Assembly (NCBI RefSeq): GCF_024691275.1
Contig: NZ_JAILNU010000063.1
Location: 1 to 44,362 of the forward strand
From: Ruminococcus sp.
Lineage (GTDB): Bacteria; Bacillota; Clostridia; Oscillospirales; Ruminococcaceae
DNA length: 44,362 bases
Direction of reading: 5' to 3'
Part shown: positions 12,836 through 19,995 of the stretch, in pieces
Layout of the letters: each line of letters begins with the position of its first letter
Position numbering within the stretch: position 1 is the first letter of the stretch
The notes under the pieces: model-generated
Told to the model about the DNA's origin: nothing
Database searches by the model: none
The model's input: the letters and a program-made list of their open reading frames with translations, nothing else
Made by a program: the position numbers and the translations under genes

Positions 12836-13627
12836 ATGGAGATCGCAAGGAATGATATTGACGGCGGAAAAGCCTTCGATTGGGGTAGAACATCGGCTGT
12901 TTATGCGAAATACCGCGACATTTACCCGCGAGAGATGTATGAACAGCTCATTAAGCTCGGTATCGGAGTGAAGGGTCAGAGGGTACTCGACCTTGGTACG
13001 GGCACAGGTGTTATCCCGCGGAATATGTACAGGTACGGAGCTGAATGGACAGGTGTTGATATCTCGGAAAAACAGATCGCACAGGCAAGGCTCCTTGCCA
13101 AAAACAATAACATGGATATAACGTTCCTTATTTCGCCTGTGGAGGACATTGATATGTCACAGGGCGGATTTGATGTAATTACTGCCTGCCAGTGTTTCTG
13201 GTATTTTGACCACAATAAGCTTGTACCAAAGCTGCATGATATGCTGAAAGACGACGGAAAACTTGCTGTGATACAAATGGGCTGGCTGCCTGACGAGGAC
13301 AGGATAGCAGGGCTCAGTGAGAAGCTTGTGCTTGAATACAGCCCTGAATGGACGGGAGCAGGCTGGACGCGTCAGCCAGTGTATATTTCCAATGAGGTAC
13401 TTGAATATTTTGACATTGAAGAGCGTGTTGGCTTTGATATAAAACTGCCGTTTACAAGAGAAAGCTGGAACGGCAGAATGAAGTCGTGCAGAGGTATCGG
13501 AGCATCACTGTCTGATTCGGAGATCGCTGCATGGGAACGTGAGCATCGTGCTCTGCTTATACTCACAGCTCCCGAGGAGTTTGAGATCCTGCATCATGTT
13601 GCAATAGCTGTGCTAAAAAAGAAGTAA
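12836..13627 (+). CDS. Class I SAM-dependent methyltransferase
   Basis: 263 residues, cytoplasmic. The SAM-binding motif I is VLDLGTGTGVIPR (about 49-61), motif II region TGVDISEKQIAQAR, and post-motif FDVITACQCFWYFDH. This is the Methyltransf_11/25 type of small-molecule or ubiquinone-like methyltransferases. The substrate cannot be told from sequence. GAGGTGAT lies upstream of the ATG. The next gene is separated by a terminator, so no operon is implied. Confidence 0.85.
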   Translation: MEIARNDIDGGKAFDWGRTSAVYAKYRDIYPREMYEQLIKLGIGVKGQRVLDLGTGTGVIPRNMYRYGAEWTGVDISEKQIAQARLLAKNNNMDITFLISPVEDIDMSQGGFDVITACQCFWYFDHNKLVPKLHDMLKDDGKLAVIQMGWLPDEDRIAGLSEKLVLEYSPEWTGAGWTRQPVYISNEVLEYFDIEERVGFDIKLPFTRESWNGRMKSCRGIGASLSDSEIAAWEREHRALLILTAPEEFEILHHVAIAVLKKK

Positions 13628-13629
13628 AC

Positions 13630-13658
13630 CGAAAACGGTCCGCAGTGACCGTTTTCTT
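13630..13658 (+). terminator. Terminator between methyltransferase and GNAT genes
   Basis: GAAAACGGTC pairs perfectly with GACCGTTTTC across CGCAGT, followed by TTTT. Confidence 0.9.
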
Positions 13659-13680
13659 TTACGGGAGGGAGAGTATACCA

Positions 13681-14142
13681 ATGAAGATCTGTAAGATAGG
13701 TGCAGACGAGTTTGAAGCGGTAAAAAGTATCACTCATTGCACAATAAAAGAAATATATCCGCATTACTACCCGAAAGGAGCAGTTGATTTCTTCCTGAAG
13801 CATCACTCTGATGAGAATATACTGCGTGATATAAACGGCGGCAGTGTTTATCTGCTTAAAGATGAAAATGACGCAGCCTGCGGAACTGTCACAGTTGACA
13901 AAAATCATATCACACGGCTGTTTGTACTGCCCGAGTGTCAGGGCAGGGGATACGGCGGCGAGCTTATACGCTTTGCGGAGGAGCTTATAGCAAATAACTA
14001 TGATCATATCGAGATAGACGCATCATTTTCTGCAAAGTCCATATACCTCGGAAAAGGCTACAGTTTTGTTGAATATAACAGTATAGCCACTGACAACGGG
14101 GACTTCCTGTGCTATGATGTGATGAAAAAAGAACTCAGATAA
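13681..14142 (+). CDS. GNAT-family N-acetyltransferase
   Basis: 153 residues. The acetyl-CoA motif A is LFVLPECQGRGYGGELIRFA with the Q-x-x-G-x-G/A signature, and the C-terminal half has the typical YLGKGYSFVEY strand. It would transfer acetyl from acetyl-CoA to an unknown amine. GGGAGGGAG precedes the ATG at 13681; an upstream in-frame ATG at 13645 lies inside the preceding terminator and is rejected. Confidence 0.85.
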   Translation: MKICKIGADEFEAVKSITHCTIKEIYPHYYPKGAVDFFLKHHSDENILRDINGGSVYLLKDENDAACGTVTVDKNHITRLFVLPECQGRGYGGELIRFAEELIANNYDHIEIDASFSAKSIYLGKGYSFVEYNSIATDNGDFLCYDVMKKELR

Positions 14143-14144
14143 AG

Positions 14145-14180
14145 AAGCGCCGATAAATGTATCGGCGCTGAATTATTATT
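14145..14180. terminator. Hairpin terminator between GNAT (+) and GH13 (-) genes
   Basis: AGCGCCGATA pairs with TATCGGCGCT around AAATG. It is placed between two converging genes and is likely shared. Confidence 0.8.
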
Positions 14181-14206
14181 TATTGTTTTCCGGTTTTTCG
14201 ATCTGT

Positions 14207-15796
14207 TCAGTCAAGCTTTGTAAATCGCCTGGCTTCACCAGCTCTTCCTACGAACATGGACTTCGGCCGAGCCCATACTTCACCGTCCTTCAATGACTTG
14301 TATACAACAAGTTCTTCCATAGTTTCGCTGTGACGAGCAACTGCGAGGAGCTCGTACTCATTGCCCTTGAAGTGGCGGTATTTAGCACCGACTTCTATCT
14401 CTGTCTCCTTGTCGGCTTCAATTTCCTTTGCTTCGGGCTCTGTATTGACGATATCGTCCGCAACGATTATCATTGCGGCATACGGAGTCATGCGGATATG
14501 AACATTTCCGTTTTCCACAGGTATCGGAGAAGCAGTGAATACATCGACCAGACCTGAGAGGTGTGTTCTGAAGTTGAGATCGTATTCATAATCACCCAGA
14601 TTGAGAGCAACATAAACAGTCTGTTCGCCGAGAGTTTTCTTGAACAGTATCTGCTGATTAGTTATAACTATGCGCTCGTAGGTGCCTGTTCTGAGAGCTG
14701 GATAAGCGCGGTATATCCGACCGAGCTTTACGATGTGCTTGTAAAGCGAGAGGTTGCCGTGATCGAGAAGATCATTCAGGTGAAGACACGGACGCAGATT
14801 GTCGTCGGAGTTGTTTTCCTTCCTGCCCTCGATGCCGAATTCGCTTCCGTAGTAAATTGAAGGGATACCTGGCATAGTGTACATCAAGGTGTATACCAGC
14901 GGCAGGTGAGCATTATTGTGGAGAGTAGTTGCAAGACGGTTTACATCGTGGTTGTCCACAAAGTTATAAAGAGCTATATTGCGGTAGATGCCTCCGTTAG
15001 CACCGGACTGGCGGTTGATGGAGTAATCTATTTCAAAGTAGTTCTTGTCATTGTGTGAGGACCACAGACCCTTATAGCATTCGTAGTTAGTAACGCTGTC
15101 CAGCATCTCGGGATTAGCCCAGCGGTTGTAGTCGCCGTGGATAATCTCGCCCATGAGCCAGAAGTCAGGCTTTTTGCCCTTGCAAAAGCTTCTTATCCTC
15201 TTGAAGAAATCGAAGTCGATGCAGTCGGCAGCATCAAAGCGTATTCCGTCAATATCGAAGGATTCGATCCAGTAATTTATAGCATCAATGAGATGATCGC
15301 AAACTCCCACATTGCGGAGGTTGAGCTTAACGAGATTATAGTGACCGTTCCAGCCCTCATACCAGAAGGGATCTCCGCAGGGGCTCGGGCCGCCGAAATT
15401 GAGATTCTGGAACCAGCCGCAGTACTGCGAGGACTGTCCGTTTTTCTGAACATCGACGAACTGCGGGAATTTTCTTCCTACGTGGTTGAAAACTCCGTCG
15501 AGTATAACTCTTATTCCATTCTCATGAAGTCTGTCACAGATATAGCGGAAAGAATTGTTATCACCAAGTCGCCTGTCTATCTTTTTATAGTCGATGGTGT
15601 CGTAGCCGTGTTCAACGGACTCGAAAACAGGTCCGAAATAAACAGCGTCAACGTTCATTTCCTTCAGATGAGGTATCCATTCAAGTACCTTGTCAAGACG
15701 GTAAATAACATCTTCACTGCCATCGTTGAACTTTGGCGCACCGCAGAAGCCGAGCGGATAAATGTGATAGATTATGGCGTTATCATACCAGTTCAT
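14207..15796 (-). CDS. Cytoplasmic GH13 alpha-amylase-family enzyme fused to a DUF1653 domain
   Basis: 529 residues without a signal peptide, so probably acts on intracellular glucans or imported maltodextrins. The (beta/alpha)8 barrel carries the four GH13 regions: DGVFNHVG (100-107), GIRFDAAD with nucleophile Asp188, WLMGEI with acid/base Glu217, and FVDNHD with Asp284. After the barrel and its beta-domain, residues about 455-525 form a DUF1653 module (GAKYRHFKGNEYELLAVARH...VVYKSLKDGEVWARP), normally a separate small protein. AAGGAG precedes the ATG at 15796. The HD-domain gene ends 19 bases upstream, so the two form an operon. Exact specificity (neopullulanase, cyclomaltodextrinase or other) is not resolved. 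Confidence 0.88.
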   Translation of the reverse strand: MNWYDNAIIYHIYPLGFCGAPKFNDGSEDVIYRLDKVLEWIPHLKEMNVDAVYFGPVFESVEHGYDTIDYKKIDRRLGDNNSFRYICDRLHENGIRVILDGVFNHVGRKFPQFVDVQKNGQSSQYCGWFQNLNFGGPSPCGDPFWYEGWNGHYNLVKLNLRNVGVCDHLIDAINYWIESFDIDGIRFDAADCIDFDFFKRIRSFCKGKKPDFWLMGEIIHGDYNRWANPEMLDSVTNYECYKGLWSSHNDKNYFEIDYSINRQSGANGGIYRNIALYNFVDNHDVNRLATTLHNNAHLPLVYTLMYTMPGIPSIYYGSEFGIEGRKENNSDDNLRPCLHLNDLLDHGNLSLYKHIVKLGRIYRAYPALRTGTYERIVITNQQILFKKTLGEQTVYVALNLGDYEYDLNFRTHLSGLVDVFTASPIPVENGNVHIRMTPYAAMIIVADDIVNTEPEAKEIEADKETEIEVGAKYRHFKGNEYELLAVARHSETMEELVVYKSLKDGEVWARPKSMFVGRAGEARRFTKLD

Positions 15797-15815
15797 AATA
15801 AAAAACTCCTTACAT

Positions 15816-16418
15816 TCACTTATTTGAGCCTTCAAGATAGTAGGAAGCTTCCATATCGGCAACGTTCAGTGCCAGAGCGAGCGGGTACATTTCCAGTGCC
15901 CTGCCGATAGAACCTCTTTCCTCAGTTCCACCATATGAAAAACCCATGTGATATCTGATAGCGAAAGCTTCTTCACGGGACAGACGGTTCTCACCGTAGA
16001 AAAATCCCGAGAGTATGTAAACGGACTTTTCGCCGTGCCCGTATGGCAGAGCATCATTTATCGAGTAATAAGGTACTTTTTCCCACTGTCCGGTCTCATC
16101 GTTCTTCTTATTGCGCATTTCTACGGTATAGAAGTCTATTTTGCAGACATCGTGCAGGAGAGAAACGAGAGCGATAGTCTCCTCAGAGTAATCCATTCCG
16201 TAGAGTTCCTTAGTACGAGGACGTGAGAGGTAGTCCTTCAGGCAGTGGTAAACATTTACACTGTGCTGAACGAGACCGCCTTTGTATGAACCGTGGAAGC
16301 GTGTGCTGCTCGGAGCGGTAAAAAAATCGCTCTTCTCAAGATATTCGAGAAGTTTGTCTGCTCCTTCGCGTTTAATATTTTCTTTATATATTGAGATAAA
16401 TTCTTCTTTAGCTGTCAT
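15816..16418 (-). CDS. HD-domain phosphohydrolase-like protein
   Basis: 200 residues. FHGSYKGGLVQHSVNV (41-56) and LLHDVCKID (87-95) give the metal-binding His...HD pattern of the HD superfamily, and AFAIRYHMGFSYGG may provide a further His. Such proteins hydrolyse nucleotides or related phosphoesters; the substrate is unknown. The start at 16418 has AAGGAG upstream. A longer reading to 16478 begins inside the promoter and is rejected. First gene of an operon with the GH13 enzyme. Confidence 0.8.
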   Translation of the reverse strand: MTAKEEFISIYKENIKREGADKLLEYLEKSDFFTAPSSTRFHGSYKGGLVQHSVNVYHCLKDYLSRPRTKELYGMDYSEETIALVSLLHDVCKIDFYTVEMRNKKNDETGQWEKVPYYSINDALPYGHGEKSVYILSGFFYGENRLSREEAFAIRYHMGFSYGGTEERGSIGRALEMYPLALALNVADMEASYYLEGSNK

Positions 16419-16449
16419 AATGATACTCCTTAACTTACATTCCTTTAAT

Positions 16450-16478
16450 ATTATACCACAAATTGTTATTAAATTCAA
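16450..16478 (-). promoter_or_regulatory. Promoter of the HD/GH13 operon
   Basis: On the minus strand TTGAAT, 17-base spacer, TATAAT. Confidence 0.75.
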
Positions 16479-16559
16479 TAGGCAAAGATGATTATTTTAT
16501 GAATTATAACTATAATTGGAAGTACAAATCAAATAAGGGAAAAAAATAGTGTAAGACTC

Positions 16560-16588
16560 TTGAAATTTTCTCTGAAATATGGCATAAT
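16560..16588 (+). promoter_or_regulatory. Candidate guaA promoter
   Basis: TTGAAA, 17-base spacer, CATAAT, predicting a leader of nearly 190 bases before guaA. Confidence 0.55.
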
Positions 16589-16590
16589 TA

Positions 16591-16636
16591 AAACATGATT
16601 TTCTTTGCGGACAAGCACAAAGAAGATCGTGTTTTA
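16591..16636 (+). terminator. guaA: Strong hairpin with T-tract inside the guaA leader
   Basis: Fifteen consecutive pairs (ACATGATTTTCTTTG with CAAAGAAGATCGTGT, some G-T) surround a 10-base loop and are followed by TTTT. Because the gene on the left is divergent, there is no upstream + gene for this to terminate. It may be an attenuator. Confidence 0.6.
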
Positions 16637-16733
16637 AGCCATTAGCCGTCAGCCGTTAGCCATTAGTGAATGTATCAACGGATAAAGCGGCAGAGCCGCT
16701 TCCTAAAGGATAAGGGCTAAAGGCTAATAGCTC
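16637..16733. repeat. Heptamer repeat tracts in inverted orientation around a hairpin
   Basis: 16637-16664 holds four tandem 7-mers of form AGCCRTY. On the opposite strand 16706-16732 reads AGCTATT, AGCCTTT, AGCCCTT, ATCCTTT, the same 7-base phase. Between them is AAGCGGC-AGA-GCCGCTT. A related tract occurs at 43806-43826. Confidence 0.6.
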
Positions 16734-16781
16734 CAAAAATATGGTGTCCGCTGCCATAAAGCGGAAGTTAAGGAGGGACTT

Positions 16782-18335
16782 ATGTCTAACCAGCTTTGTA
16801 TCGTCCTTGATTTCGGCGGTCAGTATAATCAGCTCATTGCCCGCAGAGTGCGTGAGTGCGGTGTATACTGCGAGATCAAGAGATTTGACACACCTATCAG
16901 TGAGATCAAGGCAATGAACCCGACTGCGATAATATTCACAGGCGGTCCGAACAGTGTTTATGATCCTTCATCGCCCCATATCTCAGAGGAGATATTCAGT
17001 ATTGGCGTACCGATACTCGGAATATGCTACGGCTGCCAGCTCGTTGCATATACTCTCGGCGGCAAGGTCGAGAGCTGTGAAAAGAGCGAGTACGGCAAGA
17101 TCGAGGTAACTCAGAATACAGACAGCCTTTTGTTCAGGGACATTCCTGAAAACAGCGTTGTGTGGATGAGCCATACCGATTTTGTAAGCCAGCTCCCTGA
17201 TGGATTCCGTGTGACAGCAAAGTCTGAAGACTGTCCGTGTGCAGCTTTTGAAGCTCCTGAGAAGAAAATATATGCTGTACAGTTCCACCCTGAGGTAACT
17301 CACAGTGAGTTCGGCAAGCAGATACTCCATAACTTCCTTTATAATGTCTGCGGCTGTACAGGCGACTGGGTAATGGACGATTTCATTGAGAATACAGTAG
17401 CTAAGCTCCGCGAGCAGATAGGCGATAAAAAGGTAATACTCGGACTATCGGGAGGCGTTGATTCCTCCGTTGCAGCAGGACTTCTCAGCCGTGCAGTCGG
17501 CAAGCAGCTCACCTGTGTATTTGTCGATCAGGGACTTATGCGAAAGGACGAGGGAGACTTCGTTGAAGAAACATTTACAAAACTTTTCGATATGAACTTT
17601 GTCCGCGTAAACTGCAAGGAAAAGTTCCTCGCAGCTCTCAAGGGCGTTACAGACCCTGAGCAGAAGCGTAAGATTATAGGTACCGAGTTCTATAATGTTT
17701 TCTGGGATAAGATAAGAGAACAGGGCACGGACGGATTCTTTGCGCAGGGTACTATCTATCCTGACCGTATCGAGTCGGGCAGAGGCAATCAGGCAGGTCA
17801 CGGCAGCACAGCTGTTATAAAGACACACCACAACATGGTTAAGATGCCTGAGGATATAAAGTTCGCAGGAACCATCGAGCCGCTCGGCGACCTCTTCAAG
17901 GACGAGGTAAGAAAAGTGGGCGAGAAGCTTGGTATCCCTCATGATCTTGTATGGAGACAGCCGTTCCCGGGTCCGGGTCTCGGAGTTCGTATAATCGGCG
18001 AGATAACTGAGGAAAAGATAAAGATATTACAGGAAGCAGACGCTGTATTCCGCGATGAGATACGCAAGAGCGGTATCGAGGAGCAGCTCAAGCAGTTCTT
18101 TGCAGTTCTTCCTGATGTACGTACTGTAGGCGTTATGGGCGACCACCGTACATACGACCACCTTATAGCTATCCGCGCAGTAACTACAGACGACTTCATG
18201 ACAGCTGACTGGGCAAGGATACCTTATGATGTTCTTGCAAAGGTGTCGAACCGACTCTGCAATGAAGTTGAGCACGTTAACAGAGTAGTGTATGATATTA
18301 CTTCTAAGCCGCCGGGAACGGTGGAGTGGGAATAA
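16782..18335 (+). CDS. guaA: GMP synthase (glutamine-hydrolysing)
   Basis: Converts XMP to GMP with ATP and glutamine, the last step of guanine nucleotide synthesis. 517 residues, the normal length. The class I amidotransferase domain (1-195) has nucleophile Cys82 in GICYGCQ and the His/Glu pair in [11 protein letters not shown]. The ATP-pyrophosphatase domain has the P-loop [11 protein letters not shown] (about 220-230), and the C-terminal dimerisation domain ends [17 protein letters not shown] precedes the ATG. It stands alone behind a structured leader. Confidence 0.98.
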   Translation: MSNQLCIVLDFGGQYNQLIARRVRECGVYCEIKRFDTPISEIKAMNPTAIIFTGGPNSVYDPSSPHISEEIFSIGVPILGICYGCQLVAYTLGGKVESCEKSEYGKIEVTQNTDSLLFRDIPENSVVWMSHTDFVSQLPDGFRVTAKSEDCPCAAFEAPEKKIYAVQFHPEVTHSEFGKQILHNFLYNVCGCTGDWVMDDFIENTVAKLREQIGDKKVILGLSGGVDSSVAAGLLSRAVGKQLTCVFVDQGLMRKDEGDFVEETFTKLFDMNFVRVNCKEKFLAALKGVTDPEQKRKIIGTEFYNVFWDKIREQGTDGFFAQGTIYPDRIESGRGNQAGHGSTAVIKTHHNMVKMPEDIKFAGTIEPLGDLFKDEVRKVGEKLGIPHDLVWRQPFPGPGLGVRIIGEITEEKIKILQEADAVFRDEIRKSGIEEQLKQFFAVLPDVRTVGVMGDHRTYDHLIAIRAVTTDDFMTADWARIPYDVLAKVSNRLCNEVEHVNRVVYDITSKPPGTVEWE

Positions 18336-18475
18336 TCGCCGAAGCGCTGCCGGTGGCAGAAGCAGCGAGGCGATTATTGCGCAGCGGTCGAAATATCCGA
18401 GCGTAGGCGAAGGAGATTTCGGGCACCGCAAGTGGGTGTAGCACCTGCGAGAAAAGCAGCAAAGGGGGGATATGC
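18336..18475. other. GC-rich structured spacer between guaA and cas12f
   Basis: No coding frame. Inverted repeats AATCGCC...GGCGATT (18333-18376), CGAAAT.TCC...GGA.ATTTCG (18390-18421) and GGGTG/CACCT (about 18434-18446) fold the region. It ends in a strong GGGGGGA ribosome binding site for cas12f. The abrupt change to AT-rich sequence at 18476 suggests a junction. Confidence 0.5.
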
Positions 18476-19807
18476 ATGAAAAAGAAAAAAGAGGTAAATA
18501 AGGTTGTAAGGTTGGCTCTTTATATAGATCAGTATGACAAAGACGGAAAACAGGTCGATTATAAGGAAATAAACCAACTTCTTTGGGAGCTTCAGAAGCA
18601 AACTCGTGAGATAAAAAACAAGACCATTCAGTATTGCTGGGAATATTATAATTTTAGAAGCGATTATTATAAAAAGTTTAATAGCTATCCAAAAGAAAAG
18701 GATATTTTAAATTATTCTTTAGCTGGTTTTATAATGGATAAGTTAAAAACAGGTAATGATCTGTATTCACAAAATTGTACTACTACCGTTCGCGGAGCAT
18801 GCAAAGAGTTTGAAGATTCACGTGAAAAATTCTTAAAAGGTGAAAGTTCAATAATAACCTATAAACCAAATCAACCTATTGACATTCATAATGAAAGGAT
18901 TGATTTGAAAAAAATAGATAAAGATTTTTACTTGTCATTAAATATGGTAAACACAAAATCTGATTATTACAAAAAATATAAAGATACTAAAGTCAGATTT
19001 AAGGTTAATGTAAAGGATGATTCAACGCAAACTATTCTTGAACGTTGTATTGATCAGATCTATAAAATCGGAGAGAGTAAGCTGATTTATAATCGAAAGA
19101 AAAAACTGTGGTTTTTGAATATGGTATATAAGTTTGAACCACAGGTGATAGATAATCTTGACCCTGATAAAATACTTGGTGTTGATCTTGGAGTGGCTTT
19201 GCCGATATGTGCTTCTGTATACGGCGATTTGAACAGGTTTACGATAAATGGCGGTGAGATCGAAGAGTTCCGTCGGCGCGTAGAAGCACGAAAGAAGTCT
19301 TTGCTGAAACAGGGAAGATATTGTGGTGACGGCAGGATCGGTCATGGTATCAAGACACGTAACAAGTCTGTTTATGCTATTGAAGATAAGATAGCGCGAT
19401 TCCGCGATACTGCAAACCATAAGTATAGCCGTGCTCTTATTGATTATGCTGTCAAAAATGGCTGCGGAACTATCCAAATGGAAGAATTAAGCGGTATAAC
19501 CAGTGATGCTAACCGTTTTTTGAAGAATTGGACATATTATGATCTGCAAACTAAAATTAAAAATAAGGCTGAAGAAAAAGGTATAAACGTTGTTTTTATT
19601 AAGCCACGATATACAAGTAAACGATGCAGCAAATGTGGATATATTAATGCTGATAACAGAAAATATCAGGCACATTTTCTGTGTTTGAAATGCGGTTTTA
19701 AAGAAAATGCTGATTATAATGCGAGTCAGAATCTCAGTATTCGGGATATTGACAAAATAATAGAAAATGAAATAAACCAGAGTGCGAAAAGTAAGCAAAC
19801 AGAATAA
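18476..19807 (+). CDS. cas12f1: Compact type V-F CRISPR effector nuclease, Cas12f1-like
   Basis: RNA-guided DNA nuclease of 443 residues, close in size and motif pattern to the characterised AsCas12f1 (422). The N-terminal WED/REC part (1-230) includes WELQKQTREIKNKTIQYCWE and YPKEKDILNY. The split RuvC domain has Asp237 in ILGVDLGVA, Glu336 in CGTIQMEEL and Asp413 in ENADYNASQNL. The target-nucleic-acid-binding zinc ribbon has CSKC (384-387) and CLKC (403-406). From recall of AsCas12f1, the three catalytic residues keep a constant offset of 12. GEIEEFRRRVEARKKSLLKQ is also family-typical. Unlike an IS605 TnpB, it is followed by a real CRISPR array and no tnpA. The gene is visibly more AT-rich than its neighbours. 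No adaptation genes are present. Confidence 0.95.
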   Translation: MKKKKEVNKVVRLALYIDQYDKDGKQVDYKEINQLLWELQKQTREIKNKTIQYCWEYYNFRSDYYKKFNSYPKEKDILNYSLAGFIMDKLKTGNDLYSQNCTTTVRGACKEFEDSREKFLKGESSIITYKPNQPIDIHNERIDLKKIDKDFYLSLNMVNTKSDYYKKYKDTKVRFKVNVKDDSTQTILERCIDQIYKIGESKLIYNRKKKLWFLNMVYKFEPQVIDNLDPDKILGVDLGVALPICASVYGDLNRFTINGGEIEEFRRRVEARKKSLLKQGRYCGDGRIGHGIKTRNKSVYAIEDKIARFRDTANHKYSRALIDYAVKNGCGTIQMEELSGITSDANRFLKNWTYYDLQTKIKNKAEEKGINVVFIKPRYTSKRCSKCGYINADNRKYQAHFLCLKCGFKENADYNASQNLSIRDIDKIIENEINQSAKSKQTE

Positions 19808-19813
19808 TGTTGT

Positions 19814-19995
19814 TATATTCGCACATTTGCACGGGCGACTCGGCGTCCGAAAATCGAGAAAGTATACATAAGCCCGAATTTAATTCGACAGTAGATACAC
19901 TCGATAAGGTATAAAGTACACATTTTAATTCCGTGTAATAGTTCATGTGTAGCAATTTTGCAGTTGCATTCCGTATGGTGCATATGAATGACGAG
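19814..19995 (+). ncRNA. Candidate tracrRNA of the Cas12f system
   Basis: An extended -10 (TG-T-TATATT, 19811-19819) would start a transcript near 19826. It folds into: stem 1 CGGGCG/CGTCCG (19832-19849); stem 2 ATCGAG..GTAT with ATAC..CTCGAT (19853-19905) holding an inner hairpin CGAAT/ATTCG; the single-stranded AAGGTATAAAG; and stem 3 TACACAT/ATGTGTA (19917-19951). The order and the words CGAGAA...CTCGRTAAGGTA resemble the AsCas12f1 tracrRNA as I recall it. The anti-repeat may be ATTCCGTGTA inside stem 3 or, more completely, the first array repeat (19963-19995), whose plus strand is exactly complementary to crRNA. Ends are not defined by sequence alone. Confidence 0.7.

Noticed and set aside
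15137-15910. 257-residue open frame opposite the GH13 and HD genes
   Set aside because: It is the antisense shadow of two clear genes and spans their boundary.
16591-16781. Guanine riboswitch before guaA
   Set aside because: The conserved purine core (GTTTCTACC and CCGTAAA type segments) is absent. ATATGG occurs at 16739 by chance.
18476-19807. Reading the nuclease as an IS200/IS605 TnpB transposon protein
   Set aside because: The RuvC and zinc-ribbon order is shared by TnpB, but the N-terminal half, the FRRxVExR motif and the adjacent CRISPR array with tracr-like RNA fit Cas12f1. No tnpA or transposon ends were seen.
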